Assembly: GCF_001280065.1 (NCBI RefSeq)
Contig: NZ_LGEA01000098.1
Coordinates: 1 to 64,000, forward strand
Origin: Streptomyces sp. NRRL B-1140
GTDB taxonomy: Bacteria > Actinomycetota > Actinomycetes > Streptomycetales > Streptomycetaceae
Length of the DNA stretch: 64,000 nucleotides
Reading direction: 5' to 3'
Shown here: piece by piece, positions 43,556 to 52,376 of the stretch
How positions within the stretch are numbered: position 1 is the first letter of the stretch
How the letters are laid out: each line of letters opens with the position of its first letter
Made by a program: the position numbers and the translations under genes
Notes under the pieces: model-generated
What the model saw: the letters and a program-made list of their open reading frames with translations, nothing else
Databases searched by the model: none
What the model was told of the DNA's origin: nothing

Positions 43556-44716
43556 ATGGCAGCAGGATCGGGCGGCCTCAAGGACGCCACCGCCATCGTC
43601 GGCATAGGCCAGACCCCCTTCGCCAAACGGCTCCCGGAGGACGAACGCACCCTCGCCTGCCGTGCCGTCCTGGCCGCGCTCGACGACGCCGGGATCGCGC
43701 CCGGCGAGGTCGACGCCCTCGCCTCCTACACCATGGAGGAGACCGACGAGGTGGAGCTGGCGAAGGCGTGCGGCTTCGGCGACCTCACGTTCTTCGGCAA
43801 GGTCGGCTTCGGGGGCGGCGGTTCGTGTGCCACCGTCGCCCATCTCGCCGCCGCCATCACCGCCGGACAGGCGAGCGTCGGGGTGGCCTGGCGCTCCCGC
43901 AAGCGGGGCAGCGGACCCCGGCCCTGGACCAACACCACCGTCCAGCTGCCGACCCCGGCCCAGTGGACCCGGCCGTACGGACTGCTGCGCCCCGCCGACG
44001 AGATCGCGATGCTCACCCGCCGCTATCTGCACGAGTACGGCGCCACCCGCGACCACCTGTTCAACGTCGCCCTGGCCTGCCGCAACCGGGCCAACCAGAA
44101 CCCCGCCGCGATCATGTACGAACGGCCCCTCACCCGCGAGATGTACATGACCTCCCGCTGGATCAGCGAGCCGCTCTGCCTCTTCGACAACTGCCTGGAG
44201 ACCGACGGGGCACTGGCCTGCGTGGTGGTCCCCGCCGAGCGGGCCCGCGACTGCCGGCAACGTCCCGTGTACGTCCACTCCGCCGCCCAGTCGCTCCCGG
44301 CCCAGCACCACGGCATGGTCAACTACTGGAACGACGACCCCCTCACCGGCCCCGCCTGGAGCGCCGCCCGGCACTTGTGGAAGCACTCCGACCTCACCCC
44401 CGAGGACGTCGACGTCGCCCAGATCTACGACGCCTTCACGCCCCTGGTCCTGCTCTCCCTGGAGGGCTACGGCTTCTGCGGGCGGGGCGAGGGCGGGGCG
44501 TTCACCGAGGGCGGGGCGCTGGAGACCGGCGGGCTGCTGCCGCTGAACACCGGCGGGGGCGGGCTGTCCGAGGCCTACGTCCACGGCTTCAACCTCATCA
44601 ACGAAGGGGTCAGGCAGCTGCGCGGCACCAGCACCGCGCAGGTTCCGGGCGCCTGTGCCTGTCTGGTCACCGCGGGTGAGGGAGTTCCTACCTCCGCCCT
44701 GCTGCTGAGGAATTGA
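43556..44716 (+). CDS. Thiolase-like protein, SCP-x/Ltp2 type
   Basis: A 386-aa thiolase-fold protein of the lipid-transfer/SCP-x-like group. Signs are AIVGIGQTPFAKRLPEDE at the N-terminus, CLFDNCLETDGALACVVVP, the IYDAFTPLVLLSLEGYGFCG motif with RGEGGAF, and LNTGGGGLSEAYVHG. In classical thiolases a nucleophilic Cys begins the CGSG motif; by eye that position here is glycine (GGGGSCATVAHL), with a Cys four residues later. This favours an Ltp2-like retro-aldolase or other non-thiolytic role. The DUF35 gene that usually partners such proteins follows 10 bases later, as with Ltp2-ChsH2. The ATG at 43556 has GGAGG 8 bases upstream. Confidence 0.9.
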   Translation: MAAGSGGLKDATAIVGIGQTPFAKRLPEDERTLACRAVLAALDDAGIAPGEVDALASYTMEETDEVELAKACGFGDLTFFGKVGFGGGGSCATVAHLAAAITAGQASVGVAWRSRKRGSGPRPWTNTTVQLPTPAQWTRPYGLLRPADEIAMLTRRYLHEYGATRDHLFNVALACRNRANQNPAAIMYERPLTREMYMTSRWISEPLCLFDNCLETDGALACVVVPAERARDCRQRPVYVHSAAQSLPAQHHGMVNYWNDDPLTGPAWSAARHLWKHSDLTPEDVDVAQIYDAFTPLVLLSLEGYGFCGRGEGGAFTEGGALETGGLLPLNTGGGGLSEAYVHGFNLINEGVRQLRGTSTAQVPGACACLVTAGEGVPTSALLLRN

Positions 44717-44726
44717 GGAGCCCTTG

Positions 44727-45140
44727 ATGCTGCGTCCCGTACCCGACACCGACGGCGGCCCCTTCTGGGAGTACGCCGCACAGGGCGAACTGCGCGTCCA
44801 GGCCTGCGCCGCGTGCGGCGAGTTCCGCTTCCCGCCCCGGCCCTGCTGCCCCCACTGCCAGTCCTTCGCGAGCGAGTGGCGTCCGGTGTCCGGCCGGGGC
44901 CGGATCTGGTCGTACGTCGTCGCCCATCCGCCGCTGCTGCCCGACTACGCGGCACAGGCGCCGTACAACGTGATCGTCGTCGAGCTGGACGAGGCGCCCC
45001 GCATCCGGCTGGTGGGCAACCTGGTCCCGAGGGCCGGAGCGCCCCTCGGTGCCTTCCCTCCGGAGAACCTGCGCATCGGGGCGCGGGTGCGGGCCGTCTT
45101 CCACGACGGCCTTCCCCAATGGGTTCCGGAGCGGTCATGA
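44727..45140 (+). CDS. DUF35 OB-fold, zinc-ribbon acyl-CoA-associated protein
   Basis: A 137-aa protein with an N-terminal rubredoxin-like zinc ribbon (CAACGEFRFPPRPCCPHC, four cysteines) and a C-terminal OB fold (GRGRIWSYVVAHPPLLPDYA). DUF35 proteins form stable complexes with thiolase-fold partners and help bind acyl-CoA; ChsH2 with Ltp2 is the best-known example. It lies between the thiolase-like gene and an enoyl-CoA hydratase gene, overlapping the latter by 4 bases. The ATG at 44727 has GAGGAG 6 bases upstream. Confidence 0.92.
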   Translation: MLRPVPDTDGGPFWEYAAQGELRVQACAACGEFRFPPRPCCPHCQSFASEWRPVSGRGRIWSYVVAHPPLLPDYAAQAPYNVIVVELDEAPRIRLVGNLVPRAGAPLGAFPPENLRIGARVRAVFHDGLPQWVPERS

Positions 45141-45910
45141 GCCGTGTGCTCGTCGAGGCCGACCCCGACAGCGGGGTCGCCGTCGTGACGCTGAACCGGC
45201 CCGGGCGGCTCAACGCCATCGACCTCGCCATGGCCGACGAACTGGCCTCCACCTGGGACGAGTTGCGGTTCGACGACTCCGTGCGGGCGATCGTCCTCAC
45301 CGGGGCCGGGGAGCGCGCCTTCTGCACCGGCATCGACCGGGACGTCGTGGTCCCCCAGCCCAACTCGCCCTACGCGCAGGACGATCCGCTGCTCGGCATC
45401 GGGCCGAAGGCGAACGACCTGTGGAAGCCGGTCGTCGCCGCCGTGCGCGGCATGGCCTGCGGCGGGGCCTTCTACCTGCTCGGCGAGGCGGAGTTCCTCG
45501 TCGCCGACACCACCGCCTCCTTCTTCGACCCGCACACCGCCTACGGCATGGTCAGCGCCTACGAGTCGGTGCTCATGGCGCAGCGCATGCCGTACGGGGA
45601 GGTGGCGCGGATGGCGTTGATGGGGACGGCGGAGCGGATCTCGGCCCGGCGGGCGTACGAGACCGGGCTGGTGTCGGAACTCGTGGCGGAAGGAGAGGCG
45701 CTGAGGGCGGCGACCGCCTGCGCCGCCGTCCTCGCGGGGTATCCGGCCGAGGCCGTGCAGGGGACCGTGCGGGCGCTGTGGGCCGCGAGCGAGGCGGGCC
45801 GGGCGCAGGGGCTCGCACAGGCGCCGCATCTCATCGCACTCGGGAACGCGACGGGCGAGCGGCAGGCCCGGCTGTTCGCCGGGAGGTCGCGGGAGTACCG
45901 GTTGCGGTAG
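45137..45910 (+). CDS. Enoyl-CoA hydratase/isomerase family protein
   Basis: A 257-aa crotonase-fold protein. The oxyanion-hole elements are seen in GERAFCTGIDRDV and RGMACGGAFYLLG. The two glutamates that add water in true hydratases are not evident: the second region reads TASFFDPHTAYGMVSAYESV. It may therefore catalyse another crotonase reaction (isomerase or C-C hydrolase). The ATG at 45137 overlaps the DUF35 stop (ATGA). It is third in the thiolase/DUF35/crotonase operon that starts after operator F. Confidence 0.9.
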   Translation: MSRVLVEADPDSGVAVVTLNRPGRLNAIDLAMADELASTWDELRFDDSVRAIVLTGAGERAFCTGIDRDVVVPQPNSPYAQDDPLLGIGPKANDLWKPVVAAVRGMACGGAFYLLGEAEFLVADTTASFFDPHTAYGMVSAYESVLMAQRMPYGEVARMALMGTAERISARRAYETGLVSELVAEGEALRAATACAAVLAGYPAEAVQGTVRALWAASEAGRAQGLAQAPHLIALGNATGERQARLFAGRSREYRLR

Positions 45911-45945
45911 GAAATGGTTTCCCCCTACACGCGTATGCTCGGGGC

Positions 45946-46908
45946 GTGGTTGAGCATCGGATGATCGACGTCAATGGCATACAACTGCACATCGCGGAGC
46001 AGGGCGAGGGCCCGCTCGTGGTGCTGCTGCACGGTTTCCCGGAGTCCTGGCACTCCTGGCGCCACCAGTTCGGTCCGCTGGCCGAGGCCGGCTTCCGGGT
46101 GGTCGCGCCCGACCAGCGCGGGTACGGCGGCAGCGACCGCCCCGAGGACGTGTCCGCGTACAGCATCCTGCACCTGGTGGGAGACGTGGTCGGGCTGATC
46201 CACGCGCTGGGCGAGGAGCGGGCGTTCGTCGTCGGGCACGACTGGGGCGCCCCGGTGGCCTGGCACACCGCGCTGCTGCGGCCGGACGTGGTGCGCGGGG
46301 TGGCCGGACTGAGCGTGCCGCCGCCCTTCCGCGGCAGCCGGCCTCCGCTGGAGACCATGCAGGAGCGGTTCGGGGGCCGCTTCTACTGGAACTACTTCAA
46401 CCGGCCCGGCGTCGCGGAGGCCGAGTTCGCCGACACCCGCACGACCCTGCGCAAGCTGCTGTACTCCGCCTCCGGTGACGCGCCGGGCGCCGGACGGCCC
46501 GAGCAGGCCCTGGCCGACCCGGAGCGCGGCTGGCTCGCGGACGCGCCGAACCCCGAGGTGCTGCCCGCGTGGCTCACCGAGGGCGACCTCGACACACTCA
46601 CCGAGAGCTTCGAGCCGGGCTTCACCGGCGCCCTCAACTGGTACCGCAACCTGGACCGCAACTGGGAGCTGACCGCCCCCTGGCAGGGCGCGGTCGTGTC
46701 CCCGCCCGCGCTGTACGTCTACGGCGACCGGGACCTGGTCCCGGCCTTCCCGGGCACGCCGGAACTGATCGAGCGGCTGCCCGGCCTGATGCCGAACCTG
46801 CGCCGCAAGCCGCTCGTGCTGCCGGGCTGCGGTCACTGGACGCAGCAGGAGCGGCCCGCCGAGGTGAACGAGGCGCTGATCGAGTTCCTGACGGAGCTGC
46901 GGGGCTGA
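45946..46908 (+). CDS. Alpha/beta hydrolase, epoxide hydrolase-like
   Basis: A 320-aa alpha/beta hydrolase. The nucleophile is the Asp in VVGHDWGAPVAW, the oxyanion motif is LLHGFPESW, the acid is likely the Asp of VYGDRDLVP, and the base is the His of GCGHWTQQ. Family members open epoxides or hydrolyse related bonds; the cap domain carries plausible tyrosines (FYWNYFN). The GTG at 45946 gives MVEHRMIDVNG; the ATG at 45961 is the alternative. A -10-like TATGCT at 45934-45939 lies six bases before the GTG, so the mRNA may be leaderless. It starts 35 bases after the crotonase gene and has no CTGAC site of its own. Confidence 0.9.
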   Translation: MVEHRMIDVNGIQLHIAEQGEGPLVVLLHGFPESWHSWRHQFGPLAEAGFRVVAPDQRGYGGSDRPEDVSAYSILHLVGDVVGLIHALGEERAFVVGHDWGAPVAWHTALLRPDVVRGVAGLSVPPPFRGSRPPLETMQERFGGRFYWNYFNRPGVAEAEFADTRTTLRKLLYSASGDAPGAGRPEQALADPERGWLADAPNPEVLPAWLTEGDLDTLTESFEPGFTGALNWYRNLDRNWELTAPWQGAVVSPPALYVYGDRDLVPAFPGTPELIERLPGLMPNLRRKPLVLPGCGHWTQQERPAEVNEALIEFLTELRG

Positions 46909-46931
46909 CGTCCCGTCGTCCGCGGGCGGCG

Positions 46932-47525
46932 TCAGTCGTCGACGAGGGCCCGGCCCTCGACCTTGCAGTGGTCGACCGAGTCCACCAGGCCCGGGTCGCC
47001 CACCCGGACGTCGACGGTCGCCTTGCCGTTCGCGGGGACCGTGACGTCACCGTGCCGGCTGACGACGGTGATGCCGAGGTCGTTCTCGAAGGTCACCGAG
47101 ACGGAGAAGTCCGCCGTGCGGCCGTTGGGGTTGCCGACCTCGACGGTCGCGTAGGGGGCCGCCGGGGTCGCGCAGCTCACCAGCCGCGCGGTGCCGTCCT
47201 CCAGGGGCTTGCGGCTGCCGGAGCCGGAGGAGGACGTCGGCGTGGAGCCGTAGGCCGGCCTGCGGTGGTAGGAGCTGCCACCGGTGCTGCCGGAGCTGCC
47301 GTAGCTGCCGCCGTGGTCATCGTCGTCGGAGCCGTAGGCGCCGCCGCTCGACGTGGACGACCTCGAACTGTCGTGGTCCTGGCCGGCGCTGCTGCACCCG
47401 CCGCCTCCACCGCCGCCGTGCCCGTGGCTGCCGCCGCGGCCCCGGCCGGAGGAGAAACCGGTGAGTGCCAGCACCACCAGGACCAGCACCGCCGTGAATC
47501 TGAGCCCGCGCCCCCGTGTCTGCAT
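46932..47525 (-). CDS. Secreted or membrane-anchored Gly/Ser-rich protein of unknown function
   Basis: A 197-aa protein. Residues 1-28 form a signal sequence or anchor (basic start, then FTAVLVLVVLALTGF). Residues ~29-105 are low-complexity Gly, Ser, His and Asp (GGSHGHGGGGGGG, SDDDDHGG). The last ~90 residues form a compact beta-rich domain with two cysteines (LVSCATPAAPYATVEVGNP; DSVDHCKVEGR), possibly disulfide-linked. No function is recognised. The ATG at 47525 has only a weak ribosome site. It is convergent with the epoxide hydrolase gene. Confidence 0.75.
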   Translation of the reverse strand: MQTRGRGLRFTAVLVLVVLALTGFSSGRGRGGSHGHGGGGGGGCSSAGQDHDSSRSSTSSGGAYGSDDDDHGGSYGSSGSTGGSSYHRRPAYGSTPTSSSGSGSRKPLEDGTARLVSCATPAAPYATVEVGNPNGRTADFSVSVTFENDLGITVVSRHGDVTVPANGKATVDVRVGDPGLVDSVDHCKVEGRALVDD

Positions 47526-47723
47526 GCCGGAGAGCCTAGTGATCGTCTGTCACGGCCATGTCACCGCGTGGCGACCGGGGCGTGCCCGGCGTAGCGTCGG
47601 GGGTGGAAGCGGTGGACGGACCGCTCCCCAACGAACGACGGCCGCCGTCCGGATCCCCTTCCGTACGCCGGTGCGACGGCCGTCCCGGGCCGGTGCGGCG
47701 GTCCTGCGGTCGTCCGGGACCCG

Positions 47724-50123
47724 TCAGGCGGTGCGGGCCGTGCCCGTGCCCTTCTCCGCGTCCAGCGCGTAGACACAGCGGTCCTTGCTGCACGCGTACA
47801 CCACCCCGTCCCGGACGACCGGGGAGCCGGTGATCTCGCCGCCGGTGGCGAGCTTCCAGCGCAGCCTGCCGTCGTCGGCCTTCAGGGTGTAGAGCAGGTG
47901 GTCGGTGGAGCCGAAGTGGATCCGGCCCTCGGCGACCGAGGGGGCGCCCACGATGTCGCCACCCGCCTGGAAGCGCCACTTCGGCGTGCCGGTGACCGCG
48001 TCGAGCGTGTAGAGGCCCTTGCCGCTGCCCACGTGGACATGGCCGGCGGCGACCAGGACGGGGTCGACGCAGGAGCGGGACTCGGTGGCGATGCGCCAGC
48101 GGTCGCGGCCGTCGGTGGCGTCGAGGGCGTAGACCGTGCCGAGGTAGTCGGCGAGGTAGATGCCACCACCGGTGACGGCCGGGCCGGGGACGAAGGTGGG
48201 CGGGCACAGGAACACGGCCGGTGCCTCGAAGTGCCACTTCACGTGCCCGGCGGCCACGTCCAGGGCGAGGACACGGGTGCCGGCGCAGACGTAGACGTAG
48301 CCGTCGGGGGCCTGGGTGAGCCGGATCGGGACGCCGCCGCAGGAGGCCGCGTCGCCGATCGGGTACGACCAGCGCTCCTCGCCGGTGCGGGCGTCCAGGG
48401 CGCGCAGCCGGGCGTCTTGCCACACGTAGACCGTGCCGTCGTGCAGGACCGGCCCGGCCTCGGGGGACTCGAAGTCGGTCTGGCAGCCGGTGAGCTCCCA
48501 GAGCTTCTGGCCGCCGGAGGCCTCCCAGCCCTGCACACCGCCGCCGCGGGTGCCGGTGACGACGGTGCCGCGGCCGGCCTGGAGCGTGTAGACCCAGGCG
48601 TCGGTCTGCAGGCGCCACAGGTCGGCGCCCTCACGGGCGTCCAGGGCGAACAGGGTGGGTCCGTCGGAGGCGTGGATCCTGCCCTCCGCGACCGCCATGG
48701 ACCAGGCGACGTCCCGGGTCTTGAAGCGGCGGCGGCCGGTGGCCACGTCCAGGGCGTGCACCTCGAAGGAGGTGACGTAGACCAGGTCGTCGGCGACCGC
48801 GGGGGTGCCCCAGACGTCGTTGGACATGCGGAAGCGCCAGGGCCGCCAGCCGCCTGCCTGCTCCGGCGGCGCGGCCGGGGCCGGGGGTGCGGCGACGGCC
48901 GGGCCCACGGCGGGGCCGGTGCCGTTGACGCCGGGGCGGGGCTTGGCCCAGGAGGCGGCGAGGGCGGCCTCGGGAGGGGGCGCCATGACGGCGGCGGCGC
49001 GCACGTCGGCGACGCGCGGGCCCGGGCCGATGGGCACCTGCGCGCCGGCCAGCCGGACGGGGCCGGTGTCGGGGCCGCCGGCCGGGGCGGCCACGGACGC
49101 GGCGGGCGCCGGCGCCGGGACGACGGGGTCGTGCGCGGGCGGCGGCGGGATGGGCGCGGGGCTCGGGCCGGGGCCAGGGCGTCCGCCGCCGCTGCGGCCG
49201 GTGGCCTGGGCGGGCTTGCCGGCCGGGCGGCCGTTGCGGCGGGACTCGATCAGGCCCACGGCCCGCTCGGGCAGCCACGCGGAGGCCGTGCCGCTGTCGT
49301 CGGAGCCGGAGCCGAAGAGGTGCGGGGCGAGCTGGGCCTGGAGGTCGGCCGGGTTGGGGCGGGCCGTGGGGTCCATCTGCATACAGGACTCGATGAGCGG
49401 CCGCAGCTCGTCCGGGAGTCCTTCGAGGTCCGGGCCCTCGCGCAGCAGCATGAAGACCGTCTCGACCGGGTTGGCACCGTGGAAGGGCGGGTGTCCGGTG
49501 GCCGCGAAGACCAGCATCGAGCCCAGGGAGAAGACGTCGCTGGCGCCGGTGACGCTGCGGGAGTCCTTGGCCTGCTCGGGGGACATGTAGGCGGGGGTGC
49601 CGACGGCGACGTTCGTCATCGTCAGACGCGTGTTCGACACGCCCGAGGCGATACCGAAGTCGATCACCCGGGGGCCGTCCTCCACGACGAGGACGTTCGA
49701 CGGCTTGAGGTCGCGGTGCACCAGGCCCGCACCGTGGATGGACTGGAGCGCCTCGGCCACGCCCGCCGCCAGCCAGCGCACCGCCTGGGCCGGCATGGGG
49801 CCGCAGTCGTTCACTATCTCCTCGAGGGAGGGCGCGGGGACGTACGCAGTGGCCAGCCACGGCACGGCGGCGCGCGGGTCGGCGTCCACGACCGCGGCCG
49901 TGTAGAAGCCGGAGACGGCGCGGGCCGCCTCCACCTCCCGCGTGAAGCGGACCCGGAACAGCTGGTCCTCGGCGAGCTCCGTCCGGACGGTCTTGATCGC
50001 CACGCGCCGACCGGATGCCGAACGCGCGAGATAGACCAGCCCCATGCCGCCGGCACCCAGCCGCCCCAGCACCTCGAACGGCCCGATCCGCCGCGGATCG
50101 TGCTGCGTCAGCTGATCCACCAC
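47724..50123 (-). CDS. afsK: Serine/threonine protein kinase AfsK
   Basis: Exactly 799 aa from GTG 50123, the length of S. coelicolor AfsK, and the N-terminus [20 protein letters not shown] matches my memory of it. The kinase domain (~14-275) has GAGGMG, Lys44, HRDLKPSN (Asp138), DFG (155) and an activation-loop Thr168 at the position reported to be autophosphorylated in AfsK. A Pro/Ala-rich linker follows (~300-435). The C-terminal half is a PQQ-type beta-propeller (repeats such as [13 protein letters not shown] and [13 protein letters not shown]). AfsK phosphorylates AfsR to control secondary metabolism and polar growth. GGGAGGTGG lies 8 bases before the start. Confidence 0.97.
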   Translation of the reverse strand: MVDQLTQHDPRRIGPFEVLGRLGAGGMGLVYLARSASGRRVAIKTVRTELAEDQLFRVRFTREVEAARAVSGFYTAAVVDADPRAAVPWLATAYVPAPSLEEIVNDCGPMPAQAVRWLAAGVAEALQSIHGAGLVHRDLKPSNVLVVEDGPRVIDFGIASGVSNTRLTMTNVAVGTPAYMSPEQAKDSRSVTGASDVFSLGSMLVFAATGHPPFHGANPVETVFMLLREGPDLEGLPDELRPLIESCMQMDPTARPNPADLQAQLAPHLFGSGSDDSGTASAWLPERAVGLIESRRNGRPAGKPAQATGRSGGGRPGPGPSPAPIPPPPAHDPVVPAPAPAASVAAPAGGPDTGPVRLAGAQVPIGPGPRVADVRAAAVMAPPPEAALAASWAKPRPGVNGTGPAVGPAVAAPPAPAAPPEQAGGWRPWRFRMSNDVWGTPAVADDLVYVTSFEVHALDVATGRRRFKTRDVAWSMAVAEGRIHASDGPTLFALDAREGADLWRLQTDAWVYTLQAGRGTVVTGTRGGGVQGWEASGGQKLWELTGCQTDFESPEAGPVLHDGTVYVWQDARLRALDARTGEERWSYPIGDAASCGGVPIRLTQAPDGYVYVCAGTRVLALDVAAGHVKWHFEAPAVFLCPPTFVPGPAVTGGGIYLADYLGTVYALDATDGRDRWRIATESRSCVDPVLVAAGHVHVGSGKGLYTLDAVTGTPKWRFQAGGDIVGAPSVAEGRIHFGSTDHLLYTLKADDGRLRWKLATGGEITGSPVVRDGVVYACSKDRCVYALDAEKGTGTARTA

Positions 50124-50316
50124 TCTGCCTGCCACCTCCCCGTACGAGCCGCGCCAAGCCACATGTTCCACGCGACCTTCGTGCAGCGTCTCACCACCGC
50201 ACCGCCATGGCGGCACGCACCCCGATTCTTCCTGGCCGGAGCCCTGGTGGCGAACCCGGTGACAATTGGGATGTCTCGGTATGGAAGTGATCGAATAATG
50301 ACCAAATGATGCGCGC

Positions 50317-51039
50317 TCAGCGGTGCAGCAGCGCGAAGGAGGCCCCCTGATCGTCCGTGACGACGGCGACCTCTCCGTACGAAGTCGCGAAAGGCGGCGC
50401 CTGGACCCGGCCGCCGAGCCGCCGCACGTCCTCCAGCGCGGCCGGTACGTCCTCGACCGCGAAGTGCACGAGGAAGTGGGGCGGCATCCGGTCGGAGAAG
50501 ACGGTGGTGACGGGGGCCCGGCCGAAGTCGGGCTCGGCCTCCGGCCCGAACAGGGCCTCATGGAAGAGATCGCCGTAGAAGGCGTTGGCCGCCTCGGTGT
50601 CCCGGGCGTACAGCTCGACCCAGGCGAAGGTGCCCGGCTCGTGCCGTGCGCCGAATCCGGGGTGGTCCTCCGGCTGCCACAGGGCGAAGACGGCACCCTC
50701 GGGGTCGGTGACGAGCGCGGTGACGCCCAGCTCACCGGCCGGCACCGGTGCCGAGACGACCTGACCGCCCGCGTCCCGGATGCGCCGGGCCAGGGCGGGT
50801 GCGTCCGGGGTCGCGAAGTACACCGTCCAGACGGTGGGCAGCCGCCCGTCGACCTTGCGGACCAGGGCGGCCACGGGTTCGCCGTCCTTCAGCGCCTGCG
50901 CGAAGGAGCCGAACCAGTCCTCGAAGGTCCACCCGAAAAGTTCACCGTAGAACCGCTTGCCCGCCTCGACGTCCGGGAGCTGCGCGTCCACCCAGCAGGG
51001 GACGCCCTCTCCGTACACCGATGCCCTGTTTTCGGCCAT
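50317..51039 (-). CDS. VOC superfamily protein with two glyoxalase-like domains
   Basis: A 240-aa protein made of two vicinal-oxygen-chelate domains (~10-122 and ~130-240), seen in the parallel [20 protein letters not shown] and [20 protein letters not shown]. The second half ends [12 protein letters not shown], typical of Streptomyces lyase/hydroxylase-like members. Substrate and metal are unknown. The ATG at 51039 is preferred; the frame is open a further 30 bases to a GTG. It lies upstream of afsK in the same direction, separated by 193 bases in which I see no further gene. Confidence 0.88.
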   Translation of the reverse strand: MAENRASVYGEGVPCWVDAQLPDVEAGKRFYGELFGWTFEDWFGSFAQALKDGEPVAALVRKVDGRLPTVWTVYFATPDAPALARRIRDAGGQVVSAPVPAGELGVTALVTDPEGAVFALWQPEDHPGFGARHEPGTFAWVELYARDTEAANAFYGDLFHEALFGPEAEPDFGRAPVTTVFSDRMPPHFLVHFAVEDVPAALEDVRRLGGRVQAPPFATSYGEVAVVTDDQGASFALLHR

Positions 51040-51161
51040 GCGGACAACGTAACCGCGACTGCCGCACACCGCAGACCAGGCACACCAGCCTCCGCACTCC
51101 CTTACACCCCATTTGCAGTCGGCCGAATCGCGCCCCGATCACGCCTCGGTAAGCTGACGTC

Positions 51162-51809
51162 ATGACAGGACAAGTGCGTACCGTCGACGGCCGCGTGGCC
51201 GGCCGACGTGGGCAGGCGACCCGGCAGAAGCTGCTCGACTGCCTCAGCGAGATGCTCAGCTCCTCCCCGTACCGGGACGTCAAGGTCATCGATGTCGCCC
51301 GGAAGGCGGGTACTTCGCCCGCGACCTTCTACCAGTACTTCCCGGACGTCGAGGGCGCCGTCCTGGAGATCGCCGAGCAAATGGCGACCGAGGGCGCCGC
51401 GTTGACCGAGCTCCTGGAGGGCCGCTCCTGGGCCGGCAAGGCCGGCTGGCAGACGGCTCAGGAACTCGTCGACGGCTTCCTGGAGTTCTGGCGCAAGAAC
51501 GACGCCATCCTCCGGGTCGTGGATCTCGGCGCCGCCGAGGGCGACAAGCGCTTCTACAAACTCCGCATGAAGATCCTCAACTCGGTGAACAACTCCCTCG
51601 CGGACGCCGTCGCCGAGCTCCAGGCCAAGGGCCGGGTCGACAAGGACGTGAACCCGGCGGCCGTCGCCGGTTCGCTCGTCGCGATGCTCGCGGCCGTCGC
51701 CTCCCACCAGAAGGGTTTCTCCTCCTGGGGCGTGAAGCAGGCCGAACTGAAGCCGAATCTCGCCTTGTTGGTGCACCTGGGCGTCACCGGCCGGAAGCCG
51801 ACGAAGTAG
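51162..51809 (+). CDS. TetR-family transcriptional regulator
   Basis: A 215-aa regulator. The helix-turn-helix is at ~15-65 (QATRQKLLDCLSEMLSSSPY, then VARKAGTSPATFYQYFPDVE). The C-terminal ligand domain is helical. The ATG at 51162 lacks a ribosome site, but a -10-like TAAGCT ends six bases before it, so the mRNA may be leaderless with the ATG near +1. The protein is the only TetR member in the window and TetR dimers bind palindromes, so it is a candidate for the CTGAC-N5-GTCAG sites. Against this, its own promoter has no clear copy (CTGACGTCATGACAG at 51154-51168 is only partly similar). Confidence 0.93.
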   Translation: MTGQVRTVDGRVAGRRGQATRQKLLDCLSEMLSSSPYRDVKVIDVARKAGTSPATFYQYFPDVEGAVLEIAEQMATEGAALTELLEGRSWAGKAGWQTAQELVDGFLEFWRKNDAILRVVDLGAAEGDKRFYKLRMKILNSVNNSLADAVAELQAKGRVDKDVNPAAVAGSLVAMLAAVASHQKGFSSWGVKQAELKPNLALLVHLGVTGRKPTK

Positions 51810-51849
51810 CGCGGCGCGAAAGCCTTTTACCCAGCCAAGTCCTGTCTGG

Positions 51850-51883
51850 CAGGCGGTGGTCCACCCCGGTGGACCACCGCCTG
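51850..51883. terminator. Strong hairpin terminator
   Basis: CAGGCGGTGGTCCACC (51850-51865) pairs perfectly with GGTGGACCACCGCCTG (51868-51883), a 16-bp GC-rich stem with a minimal loop. It lies between the convergent TetR and nitroreductase-like genes and can serve both strands. Confidence 0.85.
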
Positions 51884-51905
51884 TCGCGCGTTCACGCCCC
51901 GCGTC

Positions 51906-52376
51906 CTACCTCCGTACGAGCCGGAAGACGCGGATCTCCCGCTCCACCCGCGCCTGGTACGCCGCGTACGGCGGCCAGAACGCCAGCAGCGCCTGCCACG
52001 CCGCCGCCCGCTCCTCCCCCGCCAGCAGCGAGGCCGTGACCGGGACGTCCCGGCCCTTGAAGCTGATCTCCGCCTCGGGATGCGCGAGGAGGTTGTGGCT
52101 CCAGGCAGGGTGCCCCGGCCGTCCGAAGTTGGACCCGACCAGGATCCACCGGCGCCCGCCGTCCTCCGGCATGCAGGCCAGCGGGGTACGACGGGGCTGC
52201 CCGCTCCTCGCCCCGGTCGAGGTCAGCACCACGCCGGGCAGCATGTGCGCGCTGAGCAGCACTTTTCCCCGGGTGAGGCGGTGGACGGCCCGGTCGAGGG
52301 CGGGTATCACGTGCGGCGCCACCCGCGCGAACCCCCGGGTCGACGACACCTTCTGCACCATGCGTGCGCCCCTCAT
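51906..52376 (-). CDS. Deazaflavin (F420)-dependent nitroreductase family protein
   Basis: A 156-aa protein of the Ddn-like split-barrel family, which uses reduced F420 on quinones, nitro compounds or activated double bonds. Signs are LPGVVLTSTGARSGQPRRTP, WILVGSNFGRPGHPAWSHNL and the end RVEREIRVFRLVRR. The ATG at 52376 overlaps the acyl-CoA dehydrogenase stop (ATGA), so it is co-translated with that gene. It is an intact relative of the family whose remnant lies at 26180-26350. Confidence 0.88.
   Translation of the reverse strand: MRGARMVQKVSSTRGFARVAPHVIPALDRAVHRLTRGKVLLSAHMLPGVVLTSTGARSGQPRRTPLACMPEDGGRRWILVGSNFGRPGHPAWSHNLLAHPEAEISFKGRDVPVTASLLAGEERAAAWQALLAFWPPYAAYQARVEREIRVFRLVRR

Noticed and set aside
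46905..46919. CTGACGTCCCGTCGT at the end of the epoxide hydrolase gene as an operator
   Set aside because: Two mismatches in the right half, and it overlaps a stop codon between convergent genes, not a promoter.
47898..50309. Plus-strand frame (803 aa) opposite afsK
   Set aside because: Antisense shadow, Gly/Asp/Val-rich, no domain, and the AfsK reading is certain.
51154..51168. CTGACGTCATGACAG at the TetR start as a twelfth operator
   Set aside because: The right half is GACAG, not GTCAG, and the string includes the start codon; only the left half matches.
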